A stretch of 64,000 nucleotides of DNA from Chitinophagaceae bacterium (GTDB lineage: Bacteria > Bacteroidota > Bacteroidia > Chitinophagales > Chitinophagaceae): the NCBI GenBank assembly GCA_016703625.1, contig JADJBP010000002.1, forward strand, positions 682,001 through 746,000, given 5' to 3'. Shown here piece by piece: positions 31,393 through 41,670 of this stretch (position 1 is the first letter of the stretch; each line of letters opens with the position of its first letter). The translations under genes were made by a program, and so were the position numbers. The notes below the pieces were generated by a model, which saw nothing but the letters and a program-made list of their open reading frames with translations, searched no databases and had not been told where the DNA came from.

Positions 31393-32424
31393 TAACAGGT
31401 TTTAATCAGGTCACAAATCTTTTTTACGGTTACTTCTTCCAGCTCATAATACATGGGCAGCGCCAGTGCCTTAACACTGATGGATTCTGAAACCGGGCAA
31501 TCCTCTCCTTTAAACTGTGGAAGGTTATTCAGCGATGGATAAAAATGCCGCCTGGTAACAATATCCTGTTCCTTCAACAAAGCCACAATGCGGTGCAGCC
31601 TTTCTTCACTGTCGAGGATCACGGGATGGTAGCTGTAATTATATACCGTTCCGCTGATCGCTAACGGCCTTTGCATGGGCAGGCCCTCCAGGAAACTGTC
31701 GTACAGGCCTGCAATCGTTTTTCTTTTTGCCATAAACTCCTTCATCATGGGTAATAAACACAAGCCCATGGCTGCATGAAATTCTGAATTCTTTCCGTTT
31801 ATACCGATTGAAAAATGATCATCCCCGATATGGCCAAATTGCCGGTATAATTTCATTTTACCAGCCAATGCATCATCATTGGTAATGATGGCCTCCCTCA
31901 ATGGTATGAAAAAGTTTGGTGGCATGAAAGCTGCAGGTTGCTGATATCGCCATATGACAAAACGGTTGTCCGTTCAACTCGGCACCAAATGCATAGGCTC
32001 CGTCATAAATTACTTTCAGGTTATATTTTTAGCAATTTTTCAATAGCTTCCACATCACAGGGATTGCCATAAACATGTGTGGCTAAATAGCAACTGTATC
32101 CGCTGTAATAAGTGACTCTATTTTTCCGGATCAATATTAAAATCAGTGCCTTTTATATCCGCAAATACCGGTTTGCAGCCTTCCCATAAAATAGAATTGG
32201 TTGTGGCTACATAAGAAAACGGTGTAGTGATTATTTCACCGGTAATCCCAAGTGCCTTTAATGCGATCTGCAAAGCTATGGTTCCGTTATTTACATACAG
32301 CAAATGCTTAACGCCTAAATAATTCTTTAATTTTTCTTCCAGTTCCTGCACCAGGCCCATGGTTGGTTAACCATTTTCTTTCCCATATTTGCTTTAGATA
32401 TTTTTCATATTCATTTCTGTCCAA
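31389..32424 (-). CDS. DegT/DnrJ/EryC1/StrS aminotransferase, frameshifted
   Basis: PLP-dependent sugar aminotransferase. Pieces: NEYEKYLKQIWERKWLTNHG, LGVKHLLYVNNGTIALQIAL, ITTPFSYVATTNSILWEG, then IYDGAYAFGAELNG (Asp contacting PLP) and ATCSFHATKLFHTIEGG, where the Lys in SFHATK is the Schiff-base residue. It ends KALALPMYYELEEVTVKKIC. Breaks near 32,345, 32,115, 32,065, 32,030 and 31,900. The usual first 12-15 residues (IPVTKP type) are missing, and TTG 32424 is only a tentative start. It would aminate a keto-deoxy sugar nucleotide such as the RmlB product after isomerisation. Confidence 0.78.
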
Positions 32425-33087
32425 AGTATTTTAACCGTAGGTTTTCTTCCTTTATAGAAGGGTCCTCATGTGTTTCTGTAACTGATTCAATGATAGGCAC
32501 CATCGCGATTCCCCATCCGCCGGGCTTTAATATGCGATACAACTCTTTCATTGCTTTTATATCATCATCTACATGCTCCAGGATATGGGAGCAAACGAAC
32601 ACATCAAAACTGTGGTCTTTGTATAGATGCAGATCCTGCAGGTCGAGTTTATCATCAACACCCTCCATAAAAGATCCGAAGTACGGTGTGTTACATTCGG
32701 CATTTTTTCAACAGGCGGGATAAAGAAGGCGTAGGGGCAAACTCAATGATATTGTAATGCCTGTTCTTTTCTAATATTTTTTCAAAGTACAAAATATACA
32801 GCCTGTCCCTGTCATTGATACCACAACCATAGCAGGTATAATTTTTATAATTCACCGATTCTGCATCATCTACTGTATAAGGCCAGCCACTTTCGTAAAG
32901 GGGTTTTAACCACCTCGGGTAATGGTCTGAAACTTTTCCAGTTCTTTTTACAGCCAGGACAATAATATCCTTTTCCCTTACCTGCAAGGTGCTGCCTGGC
33001 CTGAAGTTTGTGATAAACCCTGCCTGCAAACCGGTAAAGCCTGGGTTTTTTGACGCTGCTGTACATTTTATTTATTGCTTGACCCAT
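32411..33087 (-). CDS. Class I SAM-dependent methyltransferase, truncated and frameshifted
   Basis: Starts MGQAINKMYSSVKKPRLYRF at 33087. A YYCPGCKKNW and YTCYGCGINDRDR pair suggests an N-terminal zinc-binding region. The methyltransferase core shows DKLDLQDLHLYKDHSFDVFV and SHILEHVDDDIKAMKELYRI then LKPGGWGIAMVPI. Relatives continue for about 50 residues after LRLKYFGQ, but here a stop comes at once, at the point where the truncated aminotransferase begins. Breaks near 32,885 and 32,690. Its start overlaps the flippase end by 20 bases. Confidence 0.72.
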
Positions 33088-34583
33088 ATAATAATCCTTT
33101 TATTCTTGAAAATTGTAATTGTTTCCTGTTTATTGCTCCAATAACTAAAACCTGTATGAAAGCAGCGCTAAAAAGTAAAATTATATAATTTATACCAGTC
33201 AGGTTTTTCAGTATCATGAAAACAGGTAATGCTATAAGCGTGTTAATGACCAGTTGTTTAAATCCATACTTTAACACCGCAGCAAAATCAATTTGGTCCA
33301 GTTTAATTTTAAACAGGCGGTAAAATAAAAATATAAGTATAAGGTAGCCTGCCAGCATGGAATACAGGTATCCCATTAATTGTAACCAGTTAATGAATAC
33401 AAAAGTTAGCACCAAAAAAATAATATGGGCTACAATAGAATATAATATCCCTTGCCTGATAACCTGCGTGGATGAAAAGATCCTACTACAAATACTATTG
33501 AGCAACATTAAGGGTGAAAGTAAGATCAGGTATTTTTAAACATAACGCTACTGTTTCCAGGAGCGATTTGCCATGTTGCCTCTTTAAAAATGAGCATGGC
33601 GATATTATCAGCATAAAAAATGTTACTATAACAACCGGCATTAAAAGCAGGAGTAACAGATTCGCGATCTTTATAAAGATCTCATTTAATGCTGTAATAT
33701 CCATTTTTGCATATAATTCATTAAACTTGATACCTGCTACAGATAATACCTGAGCGATAATGAGTGTGTCTATTATTCCCGCAGCCTGCTGTGCAAGATT
33801 AACGGAAGAAACAATACCTTCACCCAGCCCTGTTAAAAGAAAAAGTGTAACATAGTTCCTCACCCAAACCGGCAAAATGTTCAATTGCATTAACCCGATG
33901 TTACCCCAAACTTCCTTATACTTTACAATTTTTGAAGTGACTGAATTTCCATTTAAGCCGCAGTTTCATCAGCATAAGAAGAAATATAAAATTGATACTG
34001 TAACTAATAGCCACTGCTGCAAGGGTGCCGGCAATTCCCAGTTGCTTGTGAAAAAATATTGTAATTAAAATAGAAAATACACTTGTAATAAAACTGGTCA
34101 GTATGGTTATCGTGAAATATTTATACGAACTTAAAATAGATCCTAAAGATTATTGATCAATTGGAAAAAAATCAATACACTGCCTGTATAAAGTAAATAC
34201 CTGTGTTCAACAAGCAATTCAGGCGGAAATTTTGAAAAAGTATTATAAAATATTGTTGGTGACGCAATTATGGCTAAAAAATGACAGACCCAATAATAAA
34301 ATATAAAAGAATAAAAAATTCAAAAATTTCTTGACTTTTCCTCTCCTTCTCTCTCCCTTAACTTCATTGCCTGAGGGATTAATATTATCGAATCAATTCC
34401 ATTTAACATGCCGGTTGTGACAAGTACAGTAATGCTTAGGACAAAAAAATAAATATCAGTGCCTGCATTTGCTCCAAAATAAAAAGCAATAATCAGTGTA
34501 TTAATAAACCCTATCCCTTTAACCAATATATTTAACATTGTAGAAACAACAACACCTTTTTTGTATGATTCTGTTTTTAGCAA
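33068..34583 (-). CDS. Polysaccharide flippase (MOP superfamily), frameshifted
   Basis: N-terminal part LKTESYKKGVVVSTMLNILV and GTDIYFFVLSITVLVTTGML aligns by eye with the intact flippase at 41648 (IRSESYKRGTLLSVLFNII and KTDIYFFVFAAMILFSGF). So they are paralogs. Middle (TGLGEGIVSSVNLAQQAAGI) and C-terminal membrane helices follow in other frames, with breaks near 34,320, 34,150, 33,900 and 33,500. TTG 34583 is the only start seen. It should export lipid-linked units, if functional. Confidence 0.7.
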
Positions 34584-34660
34584 TGTGTTTATAAACTGTT
34601 TTACTGAATTATTTGAATTGTTATTTACTATTTCTTATACCATGAACCAGTTTCGCTTTA

Positions 34661-35191
34661 TTACCTGCTCCAGATCAGCAACTTCTCATGTACATTTTTG
34701 CTTTGCTTTAATGCCTTAAATTCTTCTGTTGAATATATTACATACCGGATCTTTCTTTTTATCAGCGGCTCGGCTTTTTCTATCAGGCCGGTGAGGTAAT
34801 TGGTATTTACCGTGCCCACCAGTTCCAGGTCTATCATATTGCTGTCGTTGCCCTTGGCAAATTCGCCGGTGAGGTAAACCCTTTCCACTTCGCCCAGCTG
34901 GGAGATCACGTTCTCAATAATGGTATCAATACCCACATATTTGCGGATGATGCTGTTCAGGTCGCTAAAAAGGGGGTGCTTTACATTGGCCGTAAAATAT
35001 TTTTTATTGCCCTGCACATCACTGCTCACCATGCCTGCCTCTTCCAGCTTGTTCAGCTCCAGCCGGATGGCATTGGTACTTTCGCCAAACTCCTCCTCCA
35101 GCCCACGCAAATATGCCCGTGTGCTGCTGTTTAAAAAAAACTTCAGCAACAGCTTTACCCTGGTTTTTGAAGATATCAGTGTTTCGATCAT
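34661..35191 (-). CDS. Winged-helix regulator with nucleotidyltransferase-like domain
   Basis: An intact 176-residue protein. Residues 1-75 form a winged helix-turn-helix (SKTRVKLLLKFFLNSSTRAY, GLEEEFGESTNAIRLELNKL, EEAGMVSSDVQGNKKYFTAN). The C-terminal half (VERVYLTGEFAKGNDSNMID, LELVGTV) resembles a minimal nucleotidyltransferase fold with the Gly-Ser-type motif degraded to TGEFAKGN. Such proteins recur inside Bacteroidota polysaccharide loci and probably control them. It lies between the RmlA/acetyltransferase genes and the flippase. A TAnnTTTG box lies 25 bases upstream. Confidence 0.75.
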   Translation of the reverse strand: MIETLISSKTRVKLLLKFFLNSSTRAYLRGLEEEFGESTNAIRLELNKLEEAGMVSSDVQGNKKYFTANVKHPLFSDLNSIIRKYVGIDTIIENVISQLGEVERVYLTGEFAKGNDSNMIDLELVGTVNTNYLTGLIEKAEPLIKRKIRYVIYSTEEFKALKQSKNVHEKLLIWSR

Positions 35192-35216
35192 TGTAATAAT
35201 GAGTAATAAAACTACT

Positions 35217-35224
35217 CAAAGATA
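35217..35224 (-). promoter_or_regulatory. Predicted -7 element (TATCTTTG) of the wHTH regulator
   Basis: TATCTTTG on the minus strand fits TAnnTTTG and lies 25 bases before the regulator ATG at 35191. The next gene upstream (35370) is 145 bases away, so a separate promoter here is plausible. No clear -33 TTG was found. Confidence 0.4.
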
Positions 35225-35369
35225 TTGTTTTTATAATTGGTTAGCCATACTAAGACGTCTTTTTACCCTAAAAAGTTGTGTGACCCGTAAAAAAAAGATG
35301 GAAATATTAAGCCCGGCACTTAAAACCGCCGCTGCGATATGAGCAGTTATATTACTCGTGTTGTAACCG

Positions 35370-35939
35370 TTAGTGCGGGGTAACCGTATTGTTATCTAGC
35401 CTGTACTGGCTGCCGCTTTCGGGGCAGGTAGCCATTCCGAGGCCATCAAACTGCAGTTTATGGCCAAAAGCGCTCATCCAGCCAGCCTGTTTGCCGGGGT
35501 TGCCGGTTATTAATGCATAGGCCGGTACATCTTTGGTAACAACGGCGCCGGCACCTATAAAAGCATATTCGCCGATGGTATGGCCGCAAACTATGGTGGC
35601 ATTGGCGCCAATGGTTGCCCCTTTTTTGATGAGGGTGGTCTTAAATTCATGCCTGCGGCTGATGGCACTGCGCGGGTTGATCACATTGGTGAGCACGGCG
35701 CCCGGCCCCAGGAAAACATCATCTTCGCAGATCACCCCTTCATAAAGGCTCACATTATTCTGCACTTTAACGTTATTGCCTAAACGCACATTGGGCGATA
35801 CCACTACATTTTGCCCGATATTGCAATGGCTGCCGATAACCGCACCGCTCATGATATGTGAGAAATGCCAGATGGCAGTGCCCTCGCCAATGCTGCAGTT
35901 GTCGTCGATGAAGGAACTGGGGTGGATGTAATAGTTCAT
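35370..35939 (-). CDS. Sugar N-acetyltransferase (WlbB/WbpD/FdtC-like left-handed beta-helix)
   Basis: A 189-residue acyltransferase starting at ATG 35939 (MNYYIHPSSFIDDNCSIGEG). It is nearly all hexapeptide repeats: AIWHFSHIMSGAVIGSHCNI, GQNVVVSPNVRLGNNVKVQN, YEGVICEDDVFLGPGAVLTN. The WHFSH motif with its catalytic His is characteristic of enzymes acetylating the 3-amino group of UDP- or dTDP-amino sugars. The open frame extends upstream to 36101, but that extension is the shifted end of rmlA. With RmlA, RmlB and the aminotransferase it suggests an acetamido-dideoxy sugar. Confidence 0.83.
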   Translation of the reverse strand: MNYYIHPSSFIDDNCSIGEGTAIWHFSHIMSGAVIGSHCNIGQNVVVSPNVRLGNNVKVQNNVSLYEGVICEDDVFLGPGAVLTNVINPRSAISRRHEFKTTLIKKGATIGANATIVCGHTIGEYAFIGAGAVVTKDVPAYALITGNPGKQAGWMSAFGHKLQFDGLGMATCPESGSQYRLDNNTVTPH

Positions 35940-36133
35940 TTTAAATATTTTTATGAAGAAGGAATTATAGAATTTTAGATTGCTTTTGTTAGAAGGGTTA
36001 GAAAGTTTTGGAGGCCTCAAAATAAACTTCCTTAAAGTCCTAAAGCTTTTTAAGCTTCGGAAAATAAACCTTCTCCTGCTGCGAACAGCTGATCTTTTCA
36101 AATATTCGCCATACCCGCTTTTTAGCCAGTTCC

Positions 36134-36943
36134 TCAGCCTGCTTTAACAGATCTTCCCCGGTCTATAAAACCCATACGCCAGGCAATTTCTTCGGGACAG
36201 CCGATCTTAAGCCCCTGTCTTTTTTCTATCACCCGCACATATTCCCCGGCTTCGTGTAAGGATTCAAAGGTACCTGTATCCAGCCAGGCAAAACCACGGT
36301 CAAGCACTGCCACTTTTAATTTTTTTTGCTGCAGGTAATGATCATTAATGGTGGTTATCTCGTATTCGCCACGGGCGCTTTTGGGTATGTTTTTGGCTAT
36401 TTCAACAACTGCATTGTTGTAAAAATATAATCCCGGTACTGCATAGCTGCTTTTTGGATTTGCAGGTTTTTCTTCAATGCTCACAGCATTACTGGCTGCA
36501 TCAAACTCCACCACCCCATACCTTTCGGGATCGCTTACCGGGTACGCAAAAATAACAGCGCCATCCGGGTCAACACTTTGCTGCAACAGTTTACTGAAAC
36601 CGCTGCCGTAAAATATATTATCGCCCAAAACCAGCGCCACACTGTCGGTGCCAATAAATTTTTCACCTATTACAAATGCCTGTGCCAGCCCGTTGGGCAC
36701 TTCCTGTTTGGCATAATCAATGGTACAACCCCACTGGCTTCCGTCGCCCAGTAAACGTTTAAACTGTTCCTGGTCTTCGGGTGTAGTGATCACCAGAATA
36801 TCTTTTATGCCTGCCAGCATCAATGTACTCAGCGGGTAATAGATCATCGGCTTATCATATACCGGCATCAGTTGTTTGCTGACACCCTTTGTGATGGGAT
36901 AAAGCCTGGTGCCGGAGCCGCCTGCTAAGATTATTCCTTTCAT
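36134..36943 (-). CDS. rmlA: Glucose-1-phosphate thymidylyltransferase
   Basis: Makes dTDP-glucose from glucose-1-phosphate and dTTP. Starts MKGIILAGGSGTRLYPITKG (nucleotide-binding signature), then SKQLMPVYDKPMIYYPLSTL, LVLGDNIFYGSG and VSIEEKPANPKS. ITTINDHYLQQKK and GFAWLDTGTFESLHEAGEYV follow. The frame stops at 36134 after a break near 36,160; the shifted frames continue EDLLKQAEELAK and SGYGEYLK to about 36,095, the normal C-terminus. First committed step of dTDP-sugar synthesis; RmlB is 300 bases upstream. Confidence 0.93.
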   Translation of the reverse strand: MKGIILAGGSGTRLYPITKGVSKQLMPVYDKPMIYYPLSTLMLAGIKDILVITTPEDQEQFKRLLGDGSQWGCTIDYAKQEVPNGLAQAFVIGEKFIGTDSVALVLGDNIFYGSGFSKLLQQSVDPDGAVIFAYPVSDPERYGVVEFDAASNAVSIEEKPANPKSSYAVPGLYFYNNAVVEIAKNIPKSARGEYEITTINDHYLQQKKLKVAVLDRGFAWLDTGTFESLHEAGEYVRVIEKRQGLKIGCPEEIAWRMGFIDRGRSVKAG

Positions 36944-37240
36944 GAACACGTTGGTTTTAATGATTTCGATACTTGTTTATCATTAGTTTCTGGTATAATT
37001 TAAATCTTGGTAATTGGTCATTTAAGTCATTAAGTCATTGGAAATGATTTTTAAGTTTTTCATTGGGTTAGAAGCAATTAAATGGCCTTATTTGAGACAC
37101 TATATCCAATCTCTTAATATTTTATATAAACCTGCCTTTCTTCAGCATTCCACTTTAAAGGAAAAAGGGGGATCTCTAAATCCCAAGTGTTTAAACCAAT
37201 GATCTTAATGATGGTCTCACTAAACTGACTAATTTGATTA
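36944..37240. other. Intergenic spacer between rmlA and rmlB, no gene seen
   Basis: About 297 bases between two co-directional genes. It is AT-rich, with short phrases such as GTCATTTAAGTCATTAAGTCATTGG that are weak direct repeats. No promoter box with both elements, no terminator and no open frame with family resemblance was found. Confidence 0.5.
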
Positions 37241-38289
37241 TTAACTGGCATACATCTTCTCATAATAAGCCCTGTAATCCCCGCTCGTTACATGATTCAG
37301 CCATTCACTGTTATTTAAATACCAATCTATTGTTTTTGAGATCCCTTCTTCAAACTGAAGCGATGGCATCCATCCCAGTTCATTTTTTAATTTGGTTGCA
37401 TCAATGGCATAACGCAGGTCATGGCCGGCACGGTCTGTAACATACGTAATTAATTTTTCGGATGTGCCTTTTTCCCTGCCCAGCTTTTCATCCATCTGCC
37501 GGCACAACTCTTTTACCAAATTAATATTTGTCCACTCATTGTGCCCGCCAATATTATAGGTTTCGCCAATTTTCCTGTATGAAAAACCACATCAATGGCC
37601 TTTACATGATCTTCCACATACAGCCAGTCGCGTACATTTTCGCCCTTGCCGTAAATGGGCAGCGGCTTGTTGCTGATGATATTGTGAATACAGAGCGGAA
37701 TTAATTTTTCGGGAAAATGATACGGGCCGTAATTATTGCTGCAGTTGCTGATCTTCACCGGTAATTTATAGGTATGGTAAAATGCACGTACCATATGATC
37801 GGAAGAAGCCTTTGAAGCAGAGTACGGGCTGCGCGGGTCATAGGCCGTTTCTTCGGTAAAGAAACCGGTTTCGCCCAGTGAGCCATACACTTCATCCGTT
37901 GAAATATGATAGAAGACCTTGTTTTCCATATTACCTGTCCAGCTTTCTTTTGCGGTTTGCAGCAAGGCCGCAGTGCCCAATACATTGGTTGTAATAAATG
38001 CCAGCGGGTCGGTGATCGACCTGTCTACATGACTTTCGGCAGCGCAATGTAACACTGCTGTAAACCGGTGTTCGGCAAATAATTTCCGCAACAGTTCCAG
38101 GTTGGTGATATCGCCTTTTACAAAATGATAATTGGGTTCGTTTTCAATATCCCGCAGGTTTTCGAGATTACCGGCATAAGTGAGTTTATCGAGGTTTACA
38201 ATTTTGTATTGCGGGTACTTACGTACAAATAACCTGGTTAAATGAGAGCCTATAAAGCCTGCGCCGCCGGTAAGTAAAATGGTATGCAT
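37241..38289 (-). CDS. rmlB: dTDP-glucose 4,6-dehydratase, frameshifted
   Basis: Converts dTDP-glucose to dTDP-4-keto-6-deoxyglucose. Start MHTILLTGGAGFIGSHLTRL (NAD motif); then LHCAAESHVDRSITDP, FYHISTDEVYGSLGETGFF (catalytic Asp-Glu pair) and YSASKASSDHMVRAFYHTY (YxxxK). The C-terminus after a break near 37,570 reads ICRQMDEKLGRE-type sequence, then ITYVTDRAGHDLRYAIDATK and GISKTIDWYLNN. Length about 350 residues, normal. A TAnnTTTG element is 23 bases upstream. Confidence 0.93.
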
Positions 38290-38312
38290 TATTGAATGTT
38301 GTTATTGCGGGG

Positions 38313-38320
38313 CAAAAATA
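38313..38320 (-). promoter_or_regulatory. Predicted -7 element (TATTTTTG) of rmlB
   Basis: TATTTTTG on the minus strand fits TAnnTTTG, 23 bases before the rmlB ATG. A TTTG lies 16 bases further upstream, shorter than the usual 19-21 spacing, so the call is weak. Confidence 0.35.
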
Positions 38321-38338
38321 ACATTAATTATTTGCTCA

Positions 38339-38578
38339 AAACCTATAAGGTTTGCAGCCGGGTTTTGTGTGTTGGAAAACCTTATAGCGTTTGCAGCAGG
38401 GTTTGGGTGAAGGTGTGTTGATTTAGCACCCTAAGGTTTATGATGGGTGTTAGGTGTTGGTGTGATGGAGAACCTTATAGAGTTTGAGGTTGATTGATTT
38501 TCTTTCCTGCAAACACTATAAGGTTTATAAGGTTTGCTATGCTGCGGGGCTATGCTGCAAACCTTATAGGTTTTGCTT
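38339..38578. repeat. Cluster of AAACCTTATAG(C/G)GTTTGCAG repeats in both orientations
   Basis: At least five copies of a ~20-bp sequence related to AAACCTTATAGGGTTTGCAG lie at about 38339, 38377, 38470, 38508 and 38555, some inverted. The core AACCTATAAGGTT is itself palindromic. They fill the gap between rmlB and the GT4 gene, and the last copy touches the GT4 stop codon. No gene is seen. Confidence 0.8.
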
Positions 38579-39747
38579 AGAGCCCCGTAAACGCCACATG
38601 AAAATACTGTTTGATCTCATCCACATCAAACTGTTCGGCTCTTTTGGCGGCTTTTGCAGCAAAGCTGTCGCGCAGGGCCTCATCATCCATCATTTTTTTC
38701 ATGGCATTGGCCAGTGAGATCACATCTTTAACGGGAGTTAAAATGCCGTATGCGCCAATCTCAAAATTATTGATGGCCCGGTGATGCAGGTCACTATCCG
38801 GTGCCAGCAGTTCCCTGGGGCCCGAACTGCAATCGGTGGAAATAACGGGCCTGCCGCAGGCCAGCGCTTCTATCAGTACATTCGGGAAACCTTCCACATC
38901 ACTGCTTAAAACAAAACAATCTGCCGGCTCACAAACTGAAACGGGTTTTATCAAAGCCCAGGAAAATGACCTTATCCATTAAACCCAGGTCCATCACTTT
39001 CTGCTTGAGCACTTCTTCCATAACCCCGGCGCCAACGATCAGCAGTTTGCAGGGCAGGTTCTTCAGTGTAAAAAAAGCCTGTACCATCAACAACTGGTTC
39101 TTTTCCTTCCGCAAATTGCCCACAGTAATAAAATGAAAGATATTTTTTTCAAAAACAAAAGCGGGTTGTATGGCCGCATTCGATTTGATGAACTGAAGGT
39201 CAACCGGGTTATAAATTACCCGTACCGGCGTTTTTATTTTAAAATTCTCGATAAGGTCGGTTTGTATAGCGTATGAATTGGCGAGGATGAGGTCGGCCCG
39301 TTTATAGGAATACATCACCATAAATTTGGAGAACATGCGGTAAATGGCCGAATGGCTTTCCTGCATGATGGTCTGGTGTGTGCCCTCACACATGATCACG
39401 TGCCCGCGGTACCGCCAGATACTTTTCATAAAGGCATTGATATAACAGGGGCGGTATAAAAAAGCTACCGAAATACGGATGCCGTTCTTTTTGCAGTAAC
39501 GGTAAACGGTATATGATATTTTGGGCAATTTTAAAAAGCGGATGATCTTATTCTCCAGGAGCGGCTGCCGCAGGTCAAGTATTTTTATTTCGGGTGGAAT
39601 GGCATAGTCATTGATATGGCTGTACAGGGCCAGGTGAATCTCAAAATCATCTTTTAAATGGTTCAGCAACAGGGAGACCACCCGTTCTGCTCCACCGGTT
39701 TGCAAAGTATTTATAAATAGTAAAAGTTTGGGTTTGATACCATTCAT
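38577..39747 (-). CDS. Glycosyltransferase family 4, frameshifted
   Basis: GT-B enzyme starting MNGIKPKLLLFINTLQTGGA at 39747, the standard loop for acceptor binding. Donor domain: FHFITVGNLRKEKNQLLMVQ, then after a break near 38,950 CFVLSSDVEGFPNVLIEALA and RPVISTDCSSGPRELL. Rejoined length about 390 residues. Lies immediately upstream of rmlB in the same direction. Donor unknown. Confidence 0.85.
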
Positions 39748-39784
39748 TCGTTTTCATTTTCTGTGCCAATAGTACAAATATCCG

Positions 39785-40876
39785 TTAATTATTGCCGGTA
39801 AGCTGTAAAAATAATTTTTCAACACCCGGTATTAAACGGTTTACCGAAAAACGTTTAGTTGTTGATGTTATTATATCTTCCCGGTTAAAACCAGCAGCAA
39901 GAGCTGTATTTATGGCTGATGCAAAGGCAATGATATCATTATCTTCCACAAGCAAACCATTGTTTGCCGTTATTATTTCAGCCAAGCCGCCCGGTACATT
40001 AAAAGCAATAACCGGTATGCCCCGGGCACCGGCTTCCAATACCACATTGGGAAAGCCTTCATAATAAGAACCCACCAGCAACAGGTCGGCATCATCCAGC
40101 CCGGCAAAGGGTTCGGTTTTTCCCCGGTTAATATAATTTTATCCTGCAATTGTAATTCATCAATGAGTTGCTGTAATTGGTTTCGCTGATCTCCTTCTCC
40201 AATAATAAAATACTTAAAGGGAATTGTAAGCAGCCCCACGGCATGTACCAGCCGCTCAATGCCTTTTTCTGTACTCAGCCTTGCAACAGTTATAAATGTA
40301 TGAACACGGGCTGCCGGCTTACCTGCTGCCTGTATGATCTTTACCGGAACCTCCGGGGTTGCATTATGCAGTACCGTAGTTTTATGTTCAGGGATGCGGT
40401 AATTTTTTACCAGGTCATGCTGCATATACGCCGACTGGCAAATGATCAAATCAAAACGGTGGTAATATTTTCTGATCAGCCGGTTGTATAAAACCGGCAT
40501 TTTAGCCTGCCGGCTGTTGATGCTTACAATACTGGCTTCCCGTGCAATGAATTTTATTTTTTTGGGTAACCGGTTCCTGAAAATGGCCAGGTACAGGTTC
40601 AAATGATTGGCTGTGGAAAAAACAATGTCCGGGTCAAAATTTTTAACTGCCTTTTTATGCCGGCAAAGAAAAAGCACCCTGTTCTTTTAGGCCGATGATG
40701 TTTATTGCCGGGTTGGTAATGGTATAAAACGGCCTGCTGTTATTGACCACAACCAGGCAAACCGAGAACAGTTGGGTATTGATATGGCTGCATACCATGG
40801 TTACAAATTTCTCGGAGCCGCCGCATTGCAGGCTGGGGGTAATGATGAGGAGTTTTATTTTTTTTGAGCTGTTCAC
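39785..40876 (-). CDS. Glycosyltransferase family 4, frameshifted
   Basis: Starts MNSSKKIKLLIITPSLQCGG at 40876. The middle shows DIVFSTANHLNLYLAIFRNR, FITVARLSTEKGIERLVHAV and YFIIGEGDQRNQLQQLIDEL. The C-terminal donor block is LLLVGSYYEGFPNVVLEAGA with the EX7E glutamates. Breaks near 40,680 and 40,085. Rejoined about 363 residues. It follows the FkbM gene after 11 bases. Confidence 0.84.
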
Positions 40877-40887
40877 TGTTTATTGAT

Positions 40888-41670
40888 CTAAAATTTACTT
40901 TTATGTATGGCAATATAATCATCCAGTCCTGCCATATGCTTATTGTGTGTACCGGTATGCTGTACATGATATCCCATTTCCTCCAGCAACTGTACACATT
41001 TTTTTTGTACTCCCGGCAAATGGCAATCGTGAGTGGCCAGTAAAATATGGGGTTGGTATTTTTGCAGGGTATTTTTGGCACCCAGCAAAACATCATATTC
41101 GGCCCCTTCCACATCTATCTTTATGACCCCTGGAATTTCGTAACCCCGGTCAACCAAACCATCTATCGTATGGCACTGAACCTTTATTTTATTTTGTGTG
41201 CCGGCAAAAACATACGAACCCGGGATATACGTGTTGCCGTCCCTGTGTGAAAGATCGTTCGAAAACTCCACTTCTTTCTCCCTATCAGCAATGGCAACCT
41301 GCAGAACCCGGATATTGCTGCCGCTGATCATTTTTTTATTGAGGCTGATATGCTGTTCAAGAATTTCCCGTACCGCCGGCATGGGTTCAAAAGCATAGAT
41401 CGTGCCGTTGCTCATCACCCGGCCGGCGAGTAATGCATGAAAACCCACGTTGGAACCGATATCATAAAAAACTGATCCCGGGTCTTAACCAGGATAAAAG
41501 CTGTTGCTGTGTTTCGGGGTCTTCATAATTGCCCAGGATATATTCATAAGGGCTGGATGTTGACCACCTGAAACCCTCTAACGGGCCTGCCATGACCGGT
41601 AAAAATGTTGCCTGAAGATATAGCGGGCAATTTTTATGTACCAGCGTTTAAAAAAATCTTTTTGTAACAT
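40888..41670 (-). CDS. FkbM family methyltransferase, frameshifted
   Basis: ATG 41670 gives MLQKDFFKRWYIKIARYIFR, overlapping the flippase end by 23 bases. Breaks near 41,607 (T5 run; restores FLPVMAGPLEGFRWSTSSPY) and 41,475. SAM motif I is VFYDIGSNVGFHALLAGRV, then IYAFEPMPAVREILEQH, and the signature IPGVIKIDVEGAEYDVLLG. Family hallmark IDVEGAE is intact. Presumed sugar O-methyltransferase coupled to export genes. Confidence 0.83.
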
